From assembly GCF_902859705.1 (NCBI RefSeq), contig NZ_CADIJO010000007.1:212664-276663 (forward strand): a DNA stretch of 64,000 bases, in the 5' to 3' direction. The notes under the pieces were generated by a model, which did not search any database, had not been told where the DNA came from, and was given only the letters and a program-made list of their open reading frames with translations. Source of the stretch: Achromobacter deleyi (GTDB taxonomy: Bacteria; Pseudomonadota; Gammaproteobacteria; Burkholderiales; Burkholderiaceae_B). This document shows positions 8,690 to 17,485 of the stretch, piece by piece (position 1 is the first letter of the stretch; the number at the start of each line of letters is the position of its first letter). Position numbers and translations under genes: made by a program.

Positions 8690-9965
8690 TCGTTCCTCGG
8701 CACGCGGGGCAGGGCGGGCTGGCGGCCTGCCGCCCGCGCAACCGGCTCGCCGCGACTTCCTGGCGCGTGCGGCCGCAAGCGCCTTGGGCGCGCGGTTGGG
8801 CGTGGCCTGGGTTGGAACATTCGGTGGAACGCTCAGTGCTGCCGCAGGCGGGATGGTCGGCGCCGGCCTGGTCATGCCGGGGCTGTCGCAGGCCGCGGCA
8901 TCGACGGGCGACGCCGCGCTGTACGTCACGGCGCGCCAACGCGGCGGACGCGACGAAGCGGTGGTGCTGGATGCCTCCGGCCAGGACCAGCGCGTGCTGC
9001 CGATGCCCGCGCGCGGCCACAGCTTCGCCATCGATCCGGCCGGCGAGCGCGCCGTGGTGTTCGGCCGCCAGCCGGGCTTTTTTGCGCTGGGTTTCGACCT
9101 GCGCGGCGAGCGCGCGCCGGTCGAACTGCCGTTGCCCGACGACCGCCATTTCTTCGGCCACGGCGCCTATTTCGACGACGCCCGCCTGCTGGCGGCCACC
9201 GAGAATGACTTCGATGGCGGCCGCGGCGTGCTGGGCATCTACGACGCCACGCCGGGCGGCCACTACCGCCGCGTCGGCGAATTCGACTGCGGCGGCATCG
9301 GCCCCCACGAAGTGGTGCTGATGCCCGACGGCAAGACGCTGTGCGTGGCCAACGGCGGCATCCTGACGCATCCCGACTACGGCAAGCTGGAACTCAACCT
9401 GGACACCATGCGCCCGTCGCTGGCGTACATCGATGCGGCCAGCGGGCGCCTGCTCGAACGGGTCGAACTGGCGCCCGAGCTGCACCGCCTGTCTATCCGC
9501 CATCTGGCGCTGGCGGCCGACGGCAGCGTGTGGTTCGGCTGCCAGTACATGGGGCCGGCCGGCGACCGCCCCGCGCTGGTCGGCCGCCACCGCCGCGGCG
9601 CCGCGCTGGAACTGTTCGCCGGGCCCGCGCAGGCGCTGCGCGACATGCGCAACTACGTGGGATCGGTGACGGTGGACGCGGCCGGCAAGGTGGTGGCGAC
9701 ATCCAGCCCGGTGGGCGGACAGGTGTTGTACTGGGACGCCGACAGCGGCCGCAGCCTGGGGCTGACGCGCCTGGCCGACGGCTGCGGCGTGGCGCCCGCG
9801 CACGAGGCGGGCTTTCTCATCAGCAGCGGCCTGGGCGCCATGCTGCGCACCGACGCTGCGGGCGCCGAGCACCCGCTATTGCCGCCTTCGCGCGAGCGGG
9901 CCTGGGACAACCACATGCGCAAGGTCGCTGGCGCCACGCGCGGATCGAATCCTTACAAAGCTTGA
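8679..9965 (+). CDS. DUF1513 protein, Tat-exported beta-propeller-like
   Basis: This 428-residue protein begins inside the end of the second imelysin gene. It has a Tat-type signal (ARRDFLARAAASALG) followed by a long hydrophobic region and then repeats typical of a seven-bladed propeller fold (for example GHSFAIDPAGERAVVFGR and GIGPHEVVLMPDGKTLCVAN). DUF1513 proteins are the constant last member of imelysin/DUF1111 operons; their function is unknown. Tat export suggests it folds in the cytoplasm, possibly with a cofactor. No terminator was seen in the 85 bases before the MscS gene. Confidence 0.88.
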   Translation: MATDRSSARGAGRAGGLPPAQPARRDFLARAAASALGARLGVAWVGTFGGTLSAAAGGMVGAGLVMPGLSQAAASTGDAALYVTARQRGGRDEAVVLDASGQDQRVLPMPARGHSFAIDPAGERAVVFGRQPGFFALGFDLRGERAPVELPLPDDRHFFGHGAYFDDARLLAATENDFDGGRGVLGIYDATPGGHYRRVGEFDCGGIGPHEVVLMPDGKTLCVANGGILTHPDYGKLELNLDTMRPSLAYIDAASGRLLERVELAPELHRLSIRHLALAADGSVWFGCQYMGPAGDRPALVGRHRRGAALELFAGPAQALRDMRNYVGSVTVDAAGKVVATSSPVGGQVLYWDADSGRSLGLTRLADGCGVAPAHEAGFLISSGLGAMLRTDAAGAEHPLLPPSRERAWDNHMRKVAGATRGSNPYKA

Positions 9966-10050
9966 CACACCGGCGTCGTCATCCTGCCCTGCCTGCGAGC
10001 CGCATCTGATAAAGTTTTCGGCTGTCTTTTTGCAAGAGGGAGCAATAACA

Positions 10051-10884
10051 ATGGAAGACGCCTTGAAGGAATTCAACGCCTGGGCCCCCAGGCTGGTGGA
10101 CCTGGGCATCAATCTGCTGGTGGCCTTGCTGATCCTGGTGATCGGCTGGTGGGTGTCGGCGCTGCTCGGCCGCTGGGTGCGGCGCATCGCCACGCGTTCC
10201 AGCAAGATCGATCCGACGATCGTGCCCATGTTCTACAGCACGGTGGTCTGGACGGTGCGTATCTTCACGCTCATCGCGGTGCTGGCGCGCTTCGGGGTGC
10301 AGACCGCCAGCCTGATCGCGGTGCTGGGCGCCGCCGGCCTGGCCGTTGGCCTGGCGCTGCAAGGCACGCTGCAGAACATCGCGGCAGGCATCATGCTGCT
10401 GATCCTGCGCCCGGTGCGCGCGGGCGAATACGTGGGTTTGAGCACGGGGGCCGAGGGCACGGTCGAAGAAGTCGGCCTGTTCCTGACGCGCCTCGTCCAG
10501 GTCGACGGCATCCATCTGACCCTGCCCAACAGCACGGTCTGGAACGCCACCATCACCAACTACAGCCGCAACAAGACGCGCCGCCTGGATATCCCCGTGC
10601 CGGTGCGCTATGGCGATGACCTGAACGCCGTGCTGGCCAAGCTGCAAGGCATCGTCGATGCCAACGCCAACGCGCTGAAGGACCCGAAGCCGCTGGTGAA
10701 AGTGGTCGACTACAAGGAAAACGGCGTGGTCGTGAATGTGCGTGTGTGGGCCGAAGCGGGCAAGTACTGGGACCTGCGCTGGGGCCTGTACCAGGAAATC
10801 CGCAGCTCGCTCGAAGCCGCAGGCTTCCAGGCGCCGATCCCGCTTCGCGAGATCCAGAACTCCAAGACCGGCGCGCCGACCTGA
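10051..10884 (+). CDS. mscS: Small-conductance mechanosensitive channel
   Basis: This 277-residue inner-membrane channel opens under membrane tension to release solutes during osmotic downshock. It has three N-terminal hydrophobic segments, the pore helix pattern SLIAVLGAAGLAVGLALQGTLQNIAAG with regularly spaced Gly/Ala (about residues 90-115), and a C-terminal cytoplasmic beta domain ending in PIPLREI, as in Escherichia coli MscS. The start at 10051 is preceded by GAGGGAG with good spacing. It is followed by a strong terminator, so it is the last gene of its transcript. Confidence 0.93.
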   Translation: MEDALKEFNAWAPRLVDLGINLLVALLILVIGWWVSALLGRWVRRIATRSSKIDPTIVPMFYSTVVWTVRIFTLIAVLARFGVQTASLIAVLGAAGLAVGLALQGTLQNIAAGIMLLILRPVRAGEYVGLSTGAEGTVEEVGLFLTRLVQVDGIHLTLPNSTVWNATITNYSRNKTRRLDIPVPVRYGDDLNAVLAKLQGIVDANANALKDPKPLVKVVDYKENGVVVNVRVWAEAGKYWDLRWGLYQEIRSSLEAAGFQAPIPLREIQNSKTGAPT

Positions 10885-10901
10885 ACGGTCCGCGCAAACA
10901 G

Positions 10902-10937
10902 AAAGGGCGTCCGTGCTGGCACGGACGCCCTTTTTTT
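10902..10937 (+). terminator. Rho-independent terminator after mscS
   Basis: A perfect 14-bp stem (10902-10915 with 10920-10933, starting AAAGGGCGTCC) with a CTGG loop runs into seven T residues (10931-10937). The A-run at the 5' side could also serve the opposite strand, where the IclR gene ends about 80 bases away. Confidence 0.93.
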
Positions 10938-11016
10938 CTGGGGTTCGGCGCTGGCAGCCAGGCCAGCGTGGCCGGCCGTCGGCTCAGCAGAGGTGCGCCG
11001 CCATCCAAGGCGGGCG

Positions 11017-11778
11017 TCAGGCCTGCACGGCCAGCCGCGCCAGTTCGCCCTTGATCCAGCCGGCGATTTCGCGCTGGCGCTGCGCCGGCATGCGGTCAAT
11101 GATGGCCGTGACGCTGACTGCGAGCAGCGGCGCGCCTTGTGCATCGAGCAGCGCGCAGCCCACGCCCAGCGCGCCGCGCACGGCGTGGTTGCCCACCACC
11201 GAATAGCCGCGCGCACGGGTGTTTTCGATCAGGCGGAACATTTCCTGCGGCGTCATGCCGCCGTACTCGTCCAGCCGGCTGGAGTTGCGCTCGACGATGC
11301 CGCGGGCAACGTCGTCGGGCAGGGCGGCCAGTAGCGCCATGCCGCCCGATCCCACGCCCAGCGGCTGGCGCTTGCCGGCGTAAGTGGCCAGGATCTGCAC
11401 CGGGTAGCTGCCGATTTCGCGGTGCAGGCTGATGGAATCGTCGTCGTCGCGCACCACCAGAAATACCGCGTCGCCGGTCCGGTCGGCCAGGCGGCGCAGC
11501 ACGGGCAGCAATTGGCGCACCCGCGGATCGCGGGAACGGGTGTCGGGGTCCACCGCCAGCTGGGCACGGTATTTCTTGGTGCCCGTGACAGGCAGCACCA
11601 GGCCCGCATCGAGCAGGGCGGCCAGCAGCCGGTAGATGGTGGGACGCTGTATGCCCGTGAGCCGGGCGATATCAGTCACGCTGAGCCCGTCGGGCCCTTG
11701 GTCCCGTAGGGCGGCCAGAACGGCCAATCCGCGCCGCAATGTGCGTGGGCCTGCGGCCGCGGCATCGCTGTCTTGCAT
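11017..11778 (-). CDS. IclR-family transcriptional regulator
   Basis: This 253-residue regulator has an N-terminal winged helix-turn-helix (LSVTDIARLTGIQRPTIYRL, about residues 34-53) and a C-terminal ligand-binding IclR domain (for example LHREIGSYPVQI and ARGYSVVGNHAVRGALGVG). It is divergent from a Bug-type receptor gene. The 162-base gap between them carries two copies of a GTCC-N7-GGAC palindrome, so it probably controls the receptor gene and itself in response to a small organic acid. The start at 11778 has AGAGAG upstream. Confidence 0.92.
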   Translation of the reverse strand: MQDSDAAAAGPRTLRRGLAVLAALRDQGPDGLSVTDIARLTGIQRPTIYRLLAALLDAGLVLPVTGTKKYRAQLAVDPDTRSRDPRVRQLLPVLRRLADRTGDAVFLVVRDDDDSISLHREIGSYPVQILATYAGKRQPLGVGSGGMALLAALPDDVARGIVERNSSRLDEYGGMTPQEMFRLIENTRARGYSVVGNHAVRGALGVGCALLDAQGAPLLAVSVTAIIDRMPAQRQREIAGWIKGELARLAVQA

Positions 11779-11832
11779 GCAACTCTCTGAAAACTTGGGG
11801 GGTTATTGCGGAACGGTCAAGGGAAAACCATA

Positions 11833-11847
11833 GTCCGTAGCGTGGAC
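11833..11847. promoter_or_regulatory. Candidate IclR operator, copy 1 (GTCC-N7-GGAC)
   Basis: GTCCGTAGCGTGGAC has arms GTCC/GGAC with a 7-base centre, extended by A/T to AGTCC/GGACT. It lies 55-69 bases upstream of the IclR start. The same 15-bp layout recurs at 11906, 73 bases away, which is almost exactly seven helical turns. Confidence 0.55.
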
Positions 11848-11905
11848 TCTACCTTGATGCCTCGCTCGTGTATAGATCAAAATGCGTCATCCAATAATTC
11901 AAAAC

Positions 11906-11920
11906 GTCCATCTAATGGAC
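11906..11920. promoter_or_regulatory. Candidate IclR operator, copy 2 (GTCC-N7-GGAC)
   Basis: GTCCATCTAATGGAC is a palindrome with six-base arms GTCCAT/ATGGAC. It lies 21-35 bases upstream of the Bug receptor start, where it could overlap the promoter or transcription start. Palindromes of this size are typical IclR-family sites. Confidence 0.6.
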
Positions 11921-11940
11921 AGTATCTGCACGGAGACTCT

Positions 11941-12930
11941 ATGATTACCGGTCAAAAGCCTGGTCTGCGGCGCTTTGCCGCCACGCTGCTGGCTACCGCC
12001 GCCAGCGCTTTCGCAATGGGTTCTGCCCAGGCTGCCTACCCCGACAAACCTGTCCGCATCGTGGTCGGCTTTTCCGCCGGCGGCACTACTGACGTGATCG
12101 CCCGCATCATGGCCAAGGAGCTCACCGAAGCCCTGGGCCAATCGTTCGTGGTCGAAAACAAGCCGGGCGCCGGCAGCAACATCGCCACCGACCAGGTCCA
12201 GCGCGCCGCGCCGGACGGCTACACGCTGCTGTTCGTGGCCGTCACCAGCGCCATCAACCAGACGCTGTACAAGAACGTCACGTTCGACCTGACGAAGGAC
12301 TTCACCCCCGTGGCGCTGGGCGCCAAGGTGCCGAACATCCTGGTCGTCAACCCCCAGGTGCCGGTCAAGACGGTGCAGGAACTGGTGGATTACGCCAAGA
12401 AGAACCCGGGCAAGCTGGCGTTCGCCTCGTCGGGCAGCGGCACGTCCATCCACATGGCGGGCGAACTGTTCAAGATGCAGGCCGGCATCGACGTGCTGCA
12501 CGTGCCGTACAAGGGCAGCGCCCCGGCCATCACCGACCTGATCGGCGGCCAGGTGCAGTTCATGTTCGACAACATGCCGTCGGCCTGGCCGCACGCGCAA
12601 TCGGGCAAGCTGCGCGCCCTGGCGGTGACCACCAACGAGCGTTCCAAGAGCGCGCCGGACGTGCCCACCATGAAGGAATCCGGCTTCGCCAACTTCGACG
12701 TGTCGTCGTGGTTCGGCCTGATCGCTCCGGCCGGCACCCCGCCCGACGTGGTCAACAAGCTGAACGCCGCCATGGTCAAGGCGCTGGACAAGCCCGAAGT
12801 GCAGCTCAGCTTCGAAAAGCTGGGCGCCGTGGGCGTGAAGACCACGCCGGCCGAATTCGGCCAGTTCATCAAGTCGGAAGTCGAAGGCTGGGCCCCGGTG
12901 GTCAAGGCCTCGGGCGCCACGGTGGACTGA
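11941..12930 (+). CDS. Bug-family tripartite tricarboxylate transporter substrate-binding protein
   Basis: This 329-residue periplasmic receptor has a signal peptide ending ...SAQA and the family opening [38 protein letters not shown] and HVPYKGSAPAITDLIGGQV are conserved Bug features. Such receptors bind carboxylated ligands; hundreds occur in Bordetella and Achromobacter genomes, mostly without adjacent TctA/TctB permeases, as here. The start at 11941 follows GGAG. Control by the divergent IclR protein is inferred from the shared palindromes. A terminator follows. Confidence 0.93.
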   Translation: MITGQKPGLRRFAATLLATAASAFAMGSAQAAYPDKPVRIVVGFSAGGTTDVIARIMAKELTEALGQSFVVENKPGAGSNIATDQVQRAAPDGYTLLFVAVTSAINQTLYKNVTFDLTKDFTPVALGAKVPNILVVNPQVPVKTVQELVDYAKKNPGKLAFASSGSGTSIHMAGELFKMQAGIDVLHVPYKGSAPAITDLIGGQVQFMFDNMPSAWPHAQSGKLRALAVTTNERSKSAPDVPTMKESGFANFDVSSWFGLIAPAGTPPDVVNKLNAAMVKALDKPEVQLSFEKLGAVGVKTTPAEFGQFIKSEVEGWAPVVKASGATVD

Positions 12931-12974
12931 TCTTCTTCGTGCCGCGGGCGGTCAGCCGCCCGCAGCCGATGCGC

Positions 12975-13005
12975 AGGGACGGGCGATGCCCGTCCCTATT
13001 TTTTT
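12975..13005 (+). terminator. Rho-independent terminator after the Bug gene
   Basis: AGGGACGGGC and GCCCGTCCCT (12975-12984, 12988-12997) form a perfect 10-bp stem with a GAT loop, followed by A and seven T residues. The 3' arm overlaps the stop codon of the convergent trmJ gene. Confidence 0.92.
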
Positions 13006-13784
13006 GTGCGCTCGCCCCGGGCGGTGGCCAGCATGGCGGTGCAGACGCCGCGCAGCATGTCGACTTCGTCGCGGGTCAGGCCTGCACGCGAAAAAAGGTG
13101 CCGCATGCGCGGCATCAGCTTCTTGGGATGGGCCGGGTCCAGGAACTGCACGCCCACCAGCGCTTCTTCCCAGTGGGCCAGGAATGCCTGTACGGCCTCG
13201 CCGGAGGCCGGCTGGGCGCCGCGCGACGGCTCTTGCGCGGTCGAGGTTGGCAGCAGGGCGGCGCCCTGGTCCACCAGCAATGCGTAGCGCAGTTCCCAGG
13301 CGGCCAGTTGCAGCGCCTGGGCCACGTTCAGCGAGCTGTATTCGGGGTTGGCGGGGATGTGGCAGATGCGGTGGCACAGCCCGATCTGCTCATTGGTGAG
13401 CCCGGCGCGCTCGGTGCCCAGCACGATGGCGGTGCAGCCTTCGGCCGTTTCGGCCAGGTGGGCGCAGGCCAGATCGGCCGCCTGACGGATGTCGCAGGGC
13501 GGGGGACCCAGGTCACGCACCCGGGCGGTCAGGGCGAAGGCCAGGGTGACCGGCGCCAGGGCTTCTTCCAGGGTGTCGTGGATACGGGCGTTTTCCAGCA
13601 CGTCCAGGGCGCCGCTGGCCAGCGCCACGGCTTCCGGCTGGGTGGTCACATCGGCGAATTTCGGGCCCACCAGGACCAATTCGGAGAAGCCCATGGTCTT
13701 GATTGCACGGGCCGCCGAACCGACGTTTCCGGGGTGGCTGGGGTTCACCATAATGAACCGAACGCGTGAAAATGCTTGAGTCAT
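12996..13784 (-). CDS. trmJ: tRNA (cytidine/uridine-2'-O-)-methyltransferase TrmJ
   Basis: This 262-residue SPOUT-class enzyme methylates the ribose 2'-OH of position 32 in several tRNAs, using S-adenosylmethionine. The N-terminal FIMVNPSHPGNVGSAARAIK, the middle VLGTERAGLTNEQI and the knot region IPANPEYSSLNVAQALQLA are the three conserved TrmJ/SpoU motifs. The C-terminal helical extension (VQFLDPAHPKKLMPRMRHLF) is typical. It is divergent from suhB, the common Proteobacterial arrangement, with 120 bases between the starts. Confidence 0.95.
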   Translation of the reverse strand: MTQAFSRVRFIMVNPSHPGNVGSAARAIKTMGFSELVLVGPKFADVTTQPEAVALASGALDVLENARIHDTLEEALAPVTLAFALTARVRDLGPPPCDIRQAADLACAHLAETAEGCTAIVLGTERAGLTNEQIGLCHRICHIPANPEYSSLNVAQALQLAAWELRYALLVDQGAALLPTSTAQEPSRGAQPASGEAVQAFLAHWEEALVGVQFLDPAHPKKLMPRMRHLFSRAGLTRDEVDMLRGVCTAMLATARGERTKK

Positions 13785-13904
13785 TTAAAATGGCACGTTT
13801 GGCTTAGTGCCTTCCTGGTTTTTTGGGTCGATTTCCCCTATGGGGACAACGGCCGGCCCGGGGGGGCGGCTAGCGGCCTGTTCACCGCATACGTACGGAA
13901 TTTT

Positions 13905-14690
13905 ATGCACCCGATGCTCAACATCGCCATCAAGGCGGCCCGGCGTGCCGGCACCATTATCAACCGTGCCAGCATGGATTTGGAACGACTCAGCGTGGCT
14001 CGCAAGGGGCCGCGCGATTATGTCACGGAAGTCGATCGCGCCGCCGAGGAGTCCATCGTCGAGACGCTGCACGCCGCTTACCCGGATCACGCAGTCCTGG
14101 GCGAGGAATTCGGCTTGCAGGGCCCCGACCAGGCCGAATTCCAATGGATCATCGATCCCCTGGACGGCACGACCAACTTCATCCACGGCCTGCCCAACTA
14201 CGCCGTGTCGATCGCGCTGACGCAGCGCGGCCAGGTCACGCAGGCGGTCATCTATGATCCGTCGCGCAACGAACTGTTCACGGCCAGCCGTGGCAGCGGC
14301 ACGTTCCTGAACGACCGCCGCGTGCGCGTCTCGGGCCGCACCCGCTACCACGAGGCCCTGCTGGGCGCGCACTGGCCCAACTCCGGCGATCCGGAACAAG
14401 GCTCGGCCCGTTTCCGCAACATGGCCGAAGGCAGCACCGGCGTGCGCCGCCTGGGCGCCACCGTGCTGGACCTGGCCTACGTGGCCTGCGGCCGCCTGGA
14501 CGGCTTCTGCGGCGTCGGCCTGAAGCCCTGGGACCTGGCGGCGGGCAGCCTGATGGTGCTGGAAGCCGGCGGCCTGGTCGCTGACTTCGACGGCGAGCAG
14601 GGCTGGATGGATTCCGGCAACGTGCTGGCCGCCAGCCCCAAGATCTTCACGCAGATGCTGTCGGCCCTGAATCCGGCCCCGGCGGCCTAA
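13905..14690 (+). CDS. suhB: Inositol-1-monophosphatase family protein SuhB
   Basis: This 261-residue Mg-dependent phosphatase is also known to act in rRNA transcription antitermination complexes. The metal-binding motifs are present: VLGEEFG (Glu), WIIDPLDGTTNFIHG (Asp-x-Asp) and GLKPWDLAAGSLMVLEAGG (WD). The ATG at 13905 (MHPMLNIAIKAARRAG) matches the family start; a longer frame would overlap trmJ on the other strand. A terminator lies about 50 bases downstream. Confidence 0.95.
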   Translation: MHPMLNIAIKAARRAGTIINRASMDLERLSVARKGPRDYVTEVDRAAEESIVETLHAAYPDHAVLGEEFGLQGPDQAEFQWIIDPLDGTTNFIHGLPNYAVSIALTQRGQVTQAVIYDPSRNELFTASRGSGTFLNDRRVRVSGRTRYHEALLGAHWPNSGDPEQGSARFRNMAEGSTGVRRLGATVLDLAYVACGRLDGFCGVGLKPWDLAAGSLMVLEAGGLVADFDGEQGWMDSGNVLAASPKIFTQMLSALNPAPAA

Positions 14691-14738
14691 GCTTTCTGCA
14701 TGAACCGGCGGCCTTGGCCGCCGGGCACAGCATCGGTC

Positions 14739-14763
14739 ACCGGCCCGTCGCGGCCGGTTTTTT
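14739..14763 (+). terminator. Rho-independent terminator after suhB
   Basis: ACCGGCC (14739-14745) pairs with GGCCGGT (14752-14758) around a 6-base loop and runs into six T residues (14758-14763). Confidence 0.85.
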
Positions 14764-14891
14764 CATGGCCTCGTCCAGGCGTCTCATCGCCCCGCAACCC
14801 GCGGCCGTAGGGCGTGCGGACGAGGCGTGTCACCGGCGTGTCACGGATTTTCCATGTACGATTACCGGTCGCATAACTTCTGGAGCTCCTG

Positions 14892-16475
14892 ATGGAGTGG
14901 CTGCTGGACCCCGCTGCGTGGGTCGGCTTGCTTACCCTGGTCGTCCTTGAGATCGTCCTGGGAATTGATAACCTGATTTTCATCGCCATCCTGGCGGACA
15001 AGCTGCCCCCGTCGCAACGCGACCGTGCGCGCATCTTGGGCCTCAGCCTGGCGCTCGTCATGCGGCTTGGCCTCTTGTCGGTCATGTCGTATCTGGTCAC
15101 CCTGACCACCCCCCTGTTTGCCGTCGGACCCTTCTCGCCATCGGGGCGGGACCTGATTCTCATGGTCGGTGGCTTCTTCCTGCTGTTCAAGGGCACGATG
15201 GAACTGCACGAGCGCCTCGAAGGCGGCCAGCATGGCGGCTCGTCGGGGCCGCGCGTGTACGCCAGCTTCTGGGTCATCGTGACGCAGATCGTGGTGCTCG
15301 ACGCCGTGTTCTCGCTGGACTCGGTCATCACTGCCGTCGGCATGGTCGATCACCTGGCCATCATGATGATTGCCGTGGTCATCGCCATCGGCATCATGCT
15401 GCTGGCGTCCAAGCCGCTCACGCGCTTCGTCAACGCCCACCCCACGGTGGTCGTGCTGTGCCTGGGCTTCTTGCTGATGATCGGCTTTTCGCTGCTGGCC
15501 GAGGCCTTCGGCTTCAAAGTGCCCAAGGGCTACCTGTACGCCGCCATCGGCTTCTCGGTCGCCATCGAGGCGCTCAACCAGGTGGCGCGCCGCAACCTGC
15601 TCAAGCTGGACGCGCGCCGCCCCATGCGCGAACGCACCGCGTCCGCCGTGCTGCGCATGCTGGGCAAGCGCCCGCCCGCCGAAGAACCCGACCTGCCCAG
15701 CGCCGACGGCCCGGCCATGCCGGCCTTTGGCGTCGAAGAACGCAACATGGTCAGCGGCGTGCTGACGCTGGCCGAACGTTCCATTCGTTCGATCATGACG
15801 CCGCGCACCGACGTGTCGTGGATCAACATCGACGATGATCCCGAGACCATCCGGCGCCAGATCACCGAGGCGCCGCACAGCTTCTTTCCGGTCTGCCGCG
15901 GCTCGCTCGACGAAGTGCTGGGCATCGCCCGCGCCAAGGACCTGGTGGCCGACCTGATCACCGAAGGCCGCGTGCGCCGCAACCGCCTGCGCGATCCGAT
16001 CATCGTGCACGAGGCCATCGGCATCCTGCGCCTGATGGATACGCTCAAGCGCTCGCGCGGCCAGCTGGTGCTGGTGGCCGACGAGTTCGGCGCCATCGAA
16101 GGCCTGGTGACCCCGATCGACGTGTTCGAAGCCATCGCCGGTGAATTCCCCGACGAAGACGAACTGCCCGACATCGTCGCCGACGGCCCCAACATCTGGA
16201 AGATCGACGGCGCGGCCGACCTGCACCATGTCGAACAAGTGCTGGAAACCGAAGGCCTGGTCGACGACGCCCAGGATTTCTCCACGCTGGCCGGCTACCT
16301 GCTGTCGCGTTTCGGCCATCTGCCCAAGCCGGGCGATGTCTGCGAATACGAGATCCACCACGACCATTTCCGCTTCGAAGTCCTGGAAATGGATGGCCGC
16401 CGCATTGCCCTGGTGCGCGTTGAAAAGCGCGCGCCCGAACTGCTGGACGAAGACGCGTCGCTGACCAACGACTAG
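14892..16475 (+). CDS. TerC membrane domain fused to CBS pair and CorC/HlyC domain (YegH/YoaE type)
   Basis: This 527-residue inner-membrane protein has three parts. A TerC domain of about seven hydrophobic segments (residues 1-220) carries the acidic motifs VLGIDNLIF and [13 protein letters not shown] tandem CBS pair (about 290-430) contains [10 protein letters not shown], and a CorC/HlyC transporter-associated domain (about 445-520) ends at the C-terminus. TerC and CorC proteins are linked to metal-ion efflux or Mg/Co homeostasis, and the CBS pair may sense nucleotides. The start at 14892 follows TGGAGC. It is 46 bases upstream of uppP on the same strand. Confidence 0.92.
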   Translation: MEWLLDPAAWVGLLTLVVLEIVLGIDNLIFIAILADKLPPSQRDRARILGLSLALVMRLGLLSVMSYLVTLTTPLFAVGPFSPSGRDLILMVGGFFLLFKGTMELHERLEGGQHGGSSGPRVYASFWVIVTQIVVLDAVFSLDSVITAVGMVDHLAIMMIAVVIAIGIMLLASKPLTRFVNAHPTVVVLCLGFLLMIGFSLLAEAFGFKVPKGYLYAAIGFSVAIEALNQVARRNLLKLDARRPMRERTASAVLRMLGKRPPAEEPDLPSADGPAMPAFGVEERNMVSGVLTLAERSIRSIMTPRTDVSWINIDDDPETIRRQITEAPHSFFPVCRGSLDEVLGIARAKDLVADLITEGRVRRNRLRDPIIVHEAIGILRLMDTLKRSRGQLVLVADEFGAIEGLVTPIDVFEAIAGEFPDEDELPDIVADGPNIWKIDGAADLHHVEQVLETEGLVDDAQDFSTLAGYLLSRFGHLPKPGDVCEYEIHHDHFRFEVLEMDGRRIALVRVEKRAPELLDEDASLTND

Positions 16476-16521
16476 CGCCGCCAACCCCGGACCCGACCTC
16501 ATCTACCTGGAACCCGCCATC

Positions 16522-17382
16522 GTGACCGATTCCACGCTCTACCTGATCAAGGCCTTCATCCTGGGCATCGTCGAAGGCCTGACGGAATTCATCCCCGTGT
16601 CCAGCACGGGCCACCTGATCCTGATCGGCGACTGGATCAATTTCGAATCCAGCCAGGGCAAGGTGTTTGAAGTCGTGATCCAGCTCGGTTCCATCCTGGC
16701 CGTGATGTGGATCTTCCGGGCCCGCCTGCTGCAGCTGATCCGCGGCACGCTCACCGGCGTGCCCAGCGAAGTCGCCTTCACCCGCAACCTGATCATCGCC
16801 TTCCTGCCGGCCGCCGTCATCGGCGCCATCTTCATCAAGTCGATCAAGCAGGTGTTCTACCACCCGGGCGTGGTGGTGGTGACCCTGGTGCTGGGCGGCC
16901 TGATCATGCTGTATGTCGAGCGCCGTACCCGCCACACGCCGGGCGACGTGCCCGGCGCCGCGGACGACACCGCGTCCGACGAACACGCCACCGCCCGCAC
17001 GCTGGAACAGATCACCTGGAAGCAGGCGCTGGGCGTGGGTGTGGCCCAATGCCTGGCCATGATCCCCGGCACCTCGCGGTCCGGCGCCACCATCATCGGT
17101 GGCATGATCGCGGGTATCCAGCGCAAGACGGCCACCGAGTTCTCGTTCTTCCTGGCCATGCCCACCATGCTGGGCGCGGCCGTGTACGACATGTACAAGA
17201 ACATGGACCTGCTCACCCAGCACGACCTGTCCGGCATCGCCGTGGGCTTCGTGGCGGCCTTCCTGAGCGCCATCGTGGTGGTGCGCGCGGTGCTGCGTTT
17301 CGTGGCCAACCACACCTACCGCGTGTTCGCCTGGTACCGCATCGTGTTCGGCGCCATCGTGGCGGCCTGGATCTTCCTCTGA
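16522..17382 (+). CDS. uppP: Undecaprenyl-diphosphatase (BacA/UppP)
   Basis: This 286-residue membrane enzyme recycles undecaprenyl diphosphate to the monophosphate for peptidoglycan and O-antigen synthesis. Both signature regions are present: EGLTEFIPVSSTGHLIL near the N-terminus and PGTSRSGATIIGG near residue 190. The hydrophobic profile gives about eight segments. It starts with GTG, preceded by TGGAACC. The loop around residues 133-150 (rich in His/Arg/Asp) is longer than in Escherichia coli. A bidirectional terminator follows. Confidence 0.95.
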   Translation: MTDSTLYLIKAFILGIVEGLTEFIPVSSTGHLILIGDWINFESSQGKVFEVVIQLGSILAVMWIFRARLLQLIRGTLTGVPSEVAFTRNLIIAFLPAAVIGAIFIKSIKQVFYHPGVVVVTLVLGGLIMLYVERRTRHTPGDVPGAADDTASDEHATARTLEQITWKQALGVGVAQCLAMIPGTSRSGATIIGGMIAGIQRKTATEFSFFLAMPTMLGAAVYDMYKNMDLLTQHDLSGIAVGFVAAFLSAIVVVRAVLRFVANHTYRVFAWYRIVFGAIVAAWIFL

Positions 17383-17421
17383 TTCCGCCTGGCGCGGGGC
17401 CCGGGTCCCGCGCACAGGAAA

Positions 17422-17455
17422 AAAATGGGCCGCGTCACATGACGCGGCCCATTTT
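17422..17455. terminator. Bidirectional terminator between uppP and lpxH
   Basis: A 16-bp perfect inverted repeat (17422-17437 with 17440-17455) centred on a minimal loop is flanked by an A-run on the left and four T on the right. On the minus strand the U-run is longer, so it should terminate lpxH well and uppP at least partly. Confidence 0.88.
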
Positions 17456-17485
17456 CATGGAGCATGGCGGGGGCGGGCCCCAGGC

